Shown here: one piece after another, positions 4,403 to 7,194 of the stretch
Layout: each line of letters opens with the position of its first letter
Numbering within the stretch: position 1 is the stretch's first letter
Assembly: GCA_030692055.1 (NCBI GenBank)
Contig: JAUYCY010000164.1
Span: 1-7,194, forward strand
Length of the DNA: 7,194 nucleotides
Direction of reading: 5' to 3'
DNA from: Candidatus Omnitrophota bacterium
GTDB lineage: Bacteria > Omnitrophota > Koll11 > Duberdicusellales > 4484-171
Notes under the pieces: model-generated
The model's database searches: none
What the model was told of the DNA's origin: nothing
What the model saw: only the letters and a program-made list of their open reading frames with translations
Made by a program: the position numbers and the translations under genes

Positions 4403-6384
4403 TGAAAAAATCAGTGCTTTTAATGATATTTGCGGTAATTTCTGTAGTTTTAATGATATTGGCTGCGGCGTATCTTTTTGGCGTAGTTAGCGAGCAGGGT
4501 TTGTCAGAGCGGGAAAAGAATACTAACCAAGCCTTGAGTTTAGCCGAAGCAGGCCTAAACCACGGCATAGACGAGTTAAGGACAATGGCGACCGTGGATT
4601 TGAATAATGATCCACTAATTCAGAACGCGGCTGCGGCAACTTTTCAGCAATATCTTGGCGCAGCTGGCGTAAAAGACTCTTTAGATTTTTTATGCGATTT
4701 CCTTAATTTCGCTTATCCGGTCGGAGTAAATGATGAGGTGCGCTTTGCGGTTGCCCCGCTTGATTTAACTGCAAATATCGCCGGCGCAAACTATAGCGCA
4801 AATATTGTTATTCGTAAACGAAAAGACTGTTGTGGTAAAGATATAGAAGCCCTTGAAGGGAAGATAATAGAATATGATGAAAACAAATGTGAATTGAAAT
4901 GTAACCCAGAACCAGATGGTTGTAAGATAGTAGACCATGGATCAGAAGTTTGTGAGACAAAAGGTAGTCTTGTAAAGCCAGAAAGCGGTGTTTTTGCATT
5001 CCCTTACGAATTTAGGATTGAAGCGCAAGGCCAAGTCAATTACACGGGAAAAACAGGAACCATTACCAAAAACTTATTTTTTAGCGCAGGAAAATTCACT
5101 ATTACTATCCAGCGGGGAAACTTCGCCCGTTACGCCCTTTTTACTAGCCATCACACCACTCCCAGCGGCGGGCGAGTTTGGTTTACCGAAAGGACGAAAT
5201 TTTACGGGCCGGTGCATACTAATGACCAGCTTAGCTTTGCCAATAATCCTTATTTTAGCGATGCAGTAACCCAACACCTTAACAAAGCTTATTTTTATAA
5301 TCAAGGCTGGCCGCGCCAATTAGACCAGGATAGTAACCCACCTTATGATGTGCCGCAGTTTGATGCTGAGTTTACTCGCGGAGTAGGCCTGCTCAATCTT
5401 CCTTCTTCAGTTACCCAGCAGGATTTGAAACAACAGGCTACCGGCGGTCAGAATGATGGTCCTTGGTCAAGCGGCACATATCTTCCTTATGATATTCCTT
5501 CAGGGAGGACTAAAACTGAATGCGAAACCAACGCTGACGGGTTAAAATGCCCATTAGCGGGTGGAATTTATATTAAAGGGAATGCCAATAATTTGACTAT
5601 GGGTGTGGATGTAAATAATCGGCCGGTTTATATCATTACCCAAGAGACAAATACTAAGAAAATCACTATTGACTATGCTGCTAATGGTGGAATTGGTGAA
5701 ACCGTAGTCGCTAACGTCTCTGGCAGCGGCGGCACAGCGCCGGCTACTTATACTGGTGTTCCAAATGGCACCAGCGACAAGGGTATAATTATCTATGATA
5801 ACGGCAGTATTAGCAATTTTTCCGGAAAGGTCCAATCTGATACTCAGGTAACAGTATCTAGCGATAGCGATATTGTGATTAATCCTAACCCTGCCATAGA
5901 TAACGATAATAAAATTTACGGTATAGATACAGATAAACATATCCGTTATCAAAGCTATACTCCTGACGATCCAGTAACTCCTGGAAATGAACTTTCTGCA
6001 AAAAATTACACTAACCTTTTGGGAATTTTGAGCTGGAATGGTGATGTGCGGATTGGAACAGGTACGCCTAACAATCCTTTAGATATCCATGCCGTGGTTA
6101 TGGCTGCTGGACGCAGTGGAGTTTTTACTGTAGATAATTATAATAGCGGTTCACCCAGAGGTAATGTCAACCTTTTAGGCGGCGCAATTACTGATTTTTA
6201 CGGGCCTTTTGGGACATTTTCCGGAACAAGCCAAGTTTCAGGATACGGCCGTAATTTTGTTTATGATGGAAGGATGAAAGATATAGCGCCGCCTTATTTC
6301 CCTACACTTTCCTTTTTTGTAGTTAGCGCTCCTGAATTGGCTAAACCGGTTAATGATATGGGTCTAAATTGGCAAGAACAGTGA
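4402..6384 (+). CDS. Large PilX-like / DUF4900-like pilus assembly protein
   Basis: This 660-residue protein starts MKKSVLLMIFAVISVV with one membrane helix (4-27) and the PilX-type sequence ALSLAEAGLNHGIDELR (44-60), but has no prepilin glycine/glutamate cleavage site, as in many PilX-like subunits. Residues 230-300 (RGNFARYALFT, TKFYGPVHTNDQLSF, FSDAVTQ) look like the DUF4900 region found with such proteins. Residues about 385-640 are Gly/Asn/Thr-rich beta-type sequence (GGIYIKGNANNLTM, GIIIYDNGSI, GILSWNGDVRIG, DIHAVVMAAGRSG) that may form a stacked beta structure. A cysteine-rich insert occupies 143-184. It is translationally coupled to the PilW-like gene (GGAGGGAG ribosome site inside that gene). 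Probably an exported surface or pilus-tip protein; the large size suggests an adhesive or scaffold role, which is inference. Confidence 0.8.
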   Translation: MKKSVLLMIFAVISVVLMILAAAYLFGVVSEQGLSEREKNTNQALSLAEAGLNHGIDELRTMATVDLNNDPLIQNAAAATFQQYLGAAGVKDSLDFLCDFLNFAYPVGVNDEVRFAVAPLDLTANIAGANYSANIVIRKRKDCCGKDIEALEGKIIEYDENKCELKCNPEPDGCKIVDHGSEVCETKGSLVKPESGVFAFPYEFRIEAQGQVNYTGKTGTITKNLFFSAGKFTITIQRGNFARYALFTSHHTTPSGGRVWFTERTKFYGPVHTNDQLSFANNPYFSDAVTQHLNKAYFYNQGWPRQLDQDSNPPYDVPQFDAEFTRGVGLLNLPSSVTQQDLKQQATGGQNDGPWSSGTYLPYDIPSGRTKTECETNADGLKCPLAGGIYIKGNANNLTMGVDVNNRPVYIITQETNTKKITIDYAANGGIGETVVANVSGSGGTAPATYTGVPNGTSDKGIIIYDNGSISNFSGKVQSDTQVTVSSDSDIVINPNPAIDNDNKIYGIDTDKHIRYQSYTPDDPVTPGNELSAKNYTNLLGILSWNGDVRIGTGTPNNPLDIHAVVMAAGRSGVFTVDNYNSGSPRGNVNLLGGAITDFYGPFGTFSGTSQVSGYGRNFVYDGRMKDIAPPYFPTLSFFVVSAPELAKPVNDMGLNWQEQ

Positions 6385-6391
6385 GGTGAAT

Positions 6392-6661
6392 ATGAATAAC
6401 AAAAAAATTTGGCTTTTGATGATTATTGTTATCGCTTCCTTATTGGCTATAGTAAATTTTAACCTTATGCGTAAGGAAAAGAAAGCAATTGCAGTAAAGG
6501 ATGAAAAGTTACAACTCCAGAAAGGAGAAATTAAGCTAGAGGAGAAAAAGCCTGTAGATGCGCCTGTGCAAGTCGAAAATTTAACAGAGGAGCCTACAGA
6601 GAAAGAGAGCCCGGAATATGAAAAAAGGGAAGAGCCGCTTAAGGGCCCACAACTTAACTAA
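6392..6661 (+). CDS. Small single-pass membrane protein with charged tail
   Basis: I do not recognise this family. From ATG 6392 it is 89 residues: a short basic start (MNNKK), one hydrophobic helix (about 6-27, IWLLMIIVIASLLAIVNFNL), then a basic stretch (MRKEKKAIAVKDEK) and a Glu/Lys/Pro-rich, probably disordered tail ending in GPQLN. There are no cysteines. GAGGTGA at 6383-6389 gives GAGG five bases before ATG 6392, so ATG is preferred over the in-frame GTG 6386. It begins seven bases after the PilX-like stop, so it belongs to the same operon. By shape it could be a pilus-assembly accessory protein of the inner membrane, but nothing in the sequence proves this. Confidence 0.75.
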   Translation: MNNKKIWLLMIIVIASLLAIVNFNLMRKEKKAIAVKDEKLQLQKGEIKLEEKKPVDAPVQVENLTEEPTEKESPEYEKREEPLKGPQLN

Positions 6662-6671
6662 AAAATTGCAA

Positions 6672-6841
6672 CCGTAGATTGCAACCGCAGATGGCGCCGA
6701 TAAAGACCGCAGATGACGCAGATGGAAAACGCAGATGGCGTAGACTGCAACCGCAGATTGCGCAGATGAACAATATCGACGTAATCTGCGGGGCGGAAAG
6801 CCCATCTGCGATATCTGCGGTTACACAGATGGCGCAGATGG
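6672..6841. repeat. CAGAT repeat array upstream of and overlapping the GxxExxY gene
   Basis: CAGAT occurs on the + strand at 6688, 6710, 6719, 6732, 6754, 6763, 6826 and 6835, and ATCTG at 6784, 6804 and 6813. A 24-base unit at 6673-6696 recurs at 6739-6762 (22 of 24 identical, offset 66 bases). CCGCAGATT (6751-6759) is perfectly inverted at 6783-6791, and CCATCTGCG (6802-6810) at 6833-6841, the latter covering the proposed ATG 6838. Spacers are irregular and unit lengths vary, so this is not a CRISPR array. It belongs to the same word family as 1106-1188. Confidence 0.88.
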
Positions 6842-7194
6842 AGAGAGGAGACTTAGATAAAATAACTAAGCGGGTGATAGGTATAGCCATGAAAATACAT
6901 AACGCATTAGGCCCGGGTTTTGTAGAGAAAATTTATGAAAAAGCTATGGCTTATGAGTTTAAATTAAACAAAATGGAATTTGCGGAACAGGCAGAAATTG
7001 ATGTTAAATATGGGACGATCGATTTGGGGTACCAACGAGTTGATTTTTTAGTCGAAAACGAAGTTATTGTAGAATTAAAAAGCGTTGGAGAGTTAAATAG
7101 CATTCATTCAGCACAGATGCTATCATATTTGAAAACAGCAAATAAGAAAGTGGGTTTGATATTGAATTTTGCAGAGAGTAAATTGGGTATTAAA
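6838..7194 (+). CDS. GxxExxY protein (PD-(D/E)xK nuclease-like), 3'-truncated by the window
   Basis: The frame runs off the right edge; 119 codons are visible, near full length for a family of roughly 120-135 residues as I recall. The signature is G27-F-V-E30-K-I-Y33 in ALGPGFVEKIYEKA, preceded by KITKRVIGIAMKIHNAL. The nuclease-type core follows: RVDFLV (Asp69), VIVELK (Glu79, Lys81), then a helix with HSAQMLSYL (Gln93) and the strand KVGLILNF. These are the expected positions of a PD-(D/E)xK fold (PDDEXK_3), so catalytic residues look intact. The biological function of the family is not established. ATG 6838 is the likely start, but ATG 6829 and ATG 6766 are also in frame, all inside the CAGAT array. 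No normal Shine-Dalgarno precedes them; the purine-rich GAGAGAGGAG lies just after ATG 6838. Confidence 0.9.
   Translation, partial: MERGDLDKITKRVIGIAMKIHNALGPGFVEKIYEKAMAYEFKLNKMEFAEQAEIDVKYGTIDLGYQRVDFLVENEVIVELKSVGELNSIHSAQMLSYLKTANKKVGLILNFAESKLGIK

Noticed and set aside
4988..5269. Plus-strand alternative-frame ORF of 93 codons inside the PilX-like gene.
   Set aside because: Lies wholly in a well-supported gene with DUF4900-like motifs in the other frame; no ribosome site seen.
5554..5952. Minus-strand open frame of 132 codons within the PilX-like gene.
   Set aside because: No ribosome site or recognisable motif; an antisense shadow of the 660-residue protein.
6672..6841. Possible CRISPR array.
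   Set aside because: Repeat units are 5-9 bases with irregular spacing and mixed orientation; no constant-length repeats or unique spacers and no cas genes.
6581..6890. Two long open frames on the minus strand across the CAGAT array, giving peptides rich in ICAICG and LRHLR.
   Set aside because: They are translations of the repeat words and of the antisense of real genes; no ribosome site and no family resemblance. Such repeat shadows are commonly mis-annotated as proteins.

Overview
The window looks like part of a chromosome from an uncultivated Gram-negative bacterium with an AT-leaning genome. My best guess is the Omnitrophota (OP3) or a neighbouring PVC-type lineage. This rests on the mix of genes: stand-alone AccA, LysM/YkuD protein, PadR regulator, a minor-pilin operon with a large PilX/DUF4900-like protein, single-domain GIY-YIG and GxxExxY proteins, and many dispersed palindromic intergenic repeats. 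It is an inference from gene content and style; no rRNA or other marker is present.

Layout, all on the + strand: (1) the 3' end of a GIY-YIG endonuclease-like gene, followed by a structured intergenic element (about 205-280). (2) A membrane-anchored L,D-transpeptidase with a LysM domain (301-1101). (3) An 83-bp inverted repeat built of CAGAT words (1106-1188) that runs almost into the start of accA (1201-2154). (4) A different long imperfect hairpin built of CCAATAACC/GGTTATTGG words (about 2162-2300), ending just before a PadR-family regulator (2323-2841). (5) A chain of overlapping palindromes (2835-3166) that continues into the leader-peptide codons of the first pilin-like gene. (6) A minor-pilin operon: PilV-like (3103-3600), PilW-like (3662-4402), PilX/DUF4900-like (4402-6384) and a small membrane protein (6392-6661). 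The gap before the second gene and that gene's own leader carry another palindrome family. (7) A CAGAT repeat array (6672-6841) that overlaps the start of a GxxExxY/PD-(D/E)xK nuclease-like gene, which runs off the window end (6838-7194+).

The ordinary biology is cell-envelope and surface work: peptidoglycan cross-linking, malonyl-CoA supply for fatty-acid synthesis, and a pilus or pseudopilus tip complex, possibly controlled by the PadR protein next to it. The most interesting layer is the repeats. At least four distinct palindromic families occur in 7.2 kb. Two sit next to nuclease-type genes (GIY-YIG and GxxExxY). Several end within a few bases of a start codon. Two families have become part of coding sequence, in both cases in the prepilin leader, a region that is removed on maturation and so should tolerate insertions. 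The GxxExxY gene with its CAGAT array, plus a gene-less CAGAT element 5.5 kb away, has the look of an autonomous/non-autonomous repeat system. That reading is a hypothesis.
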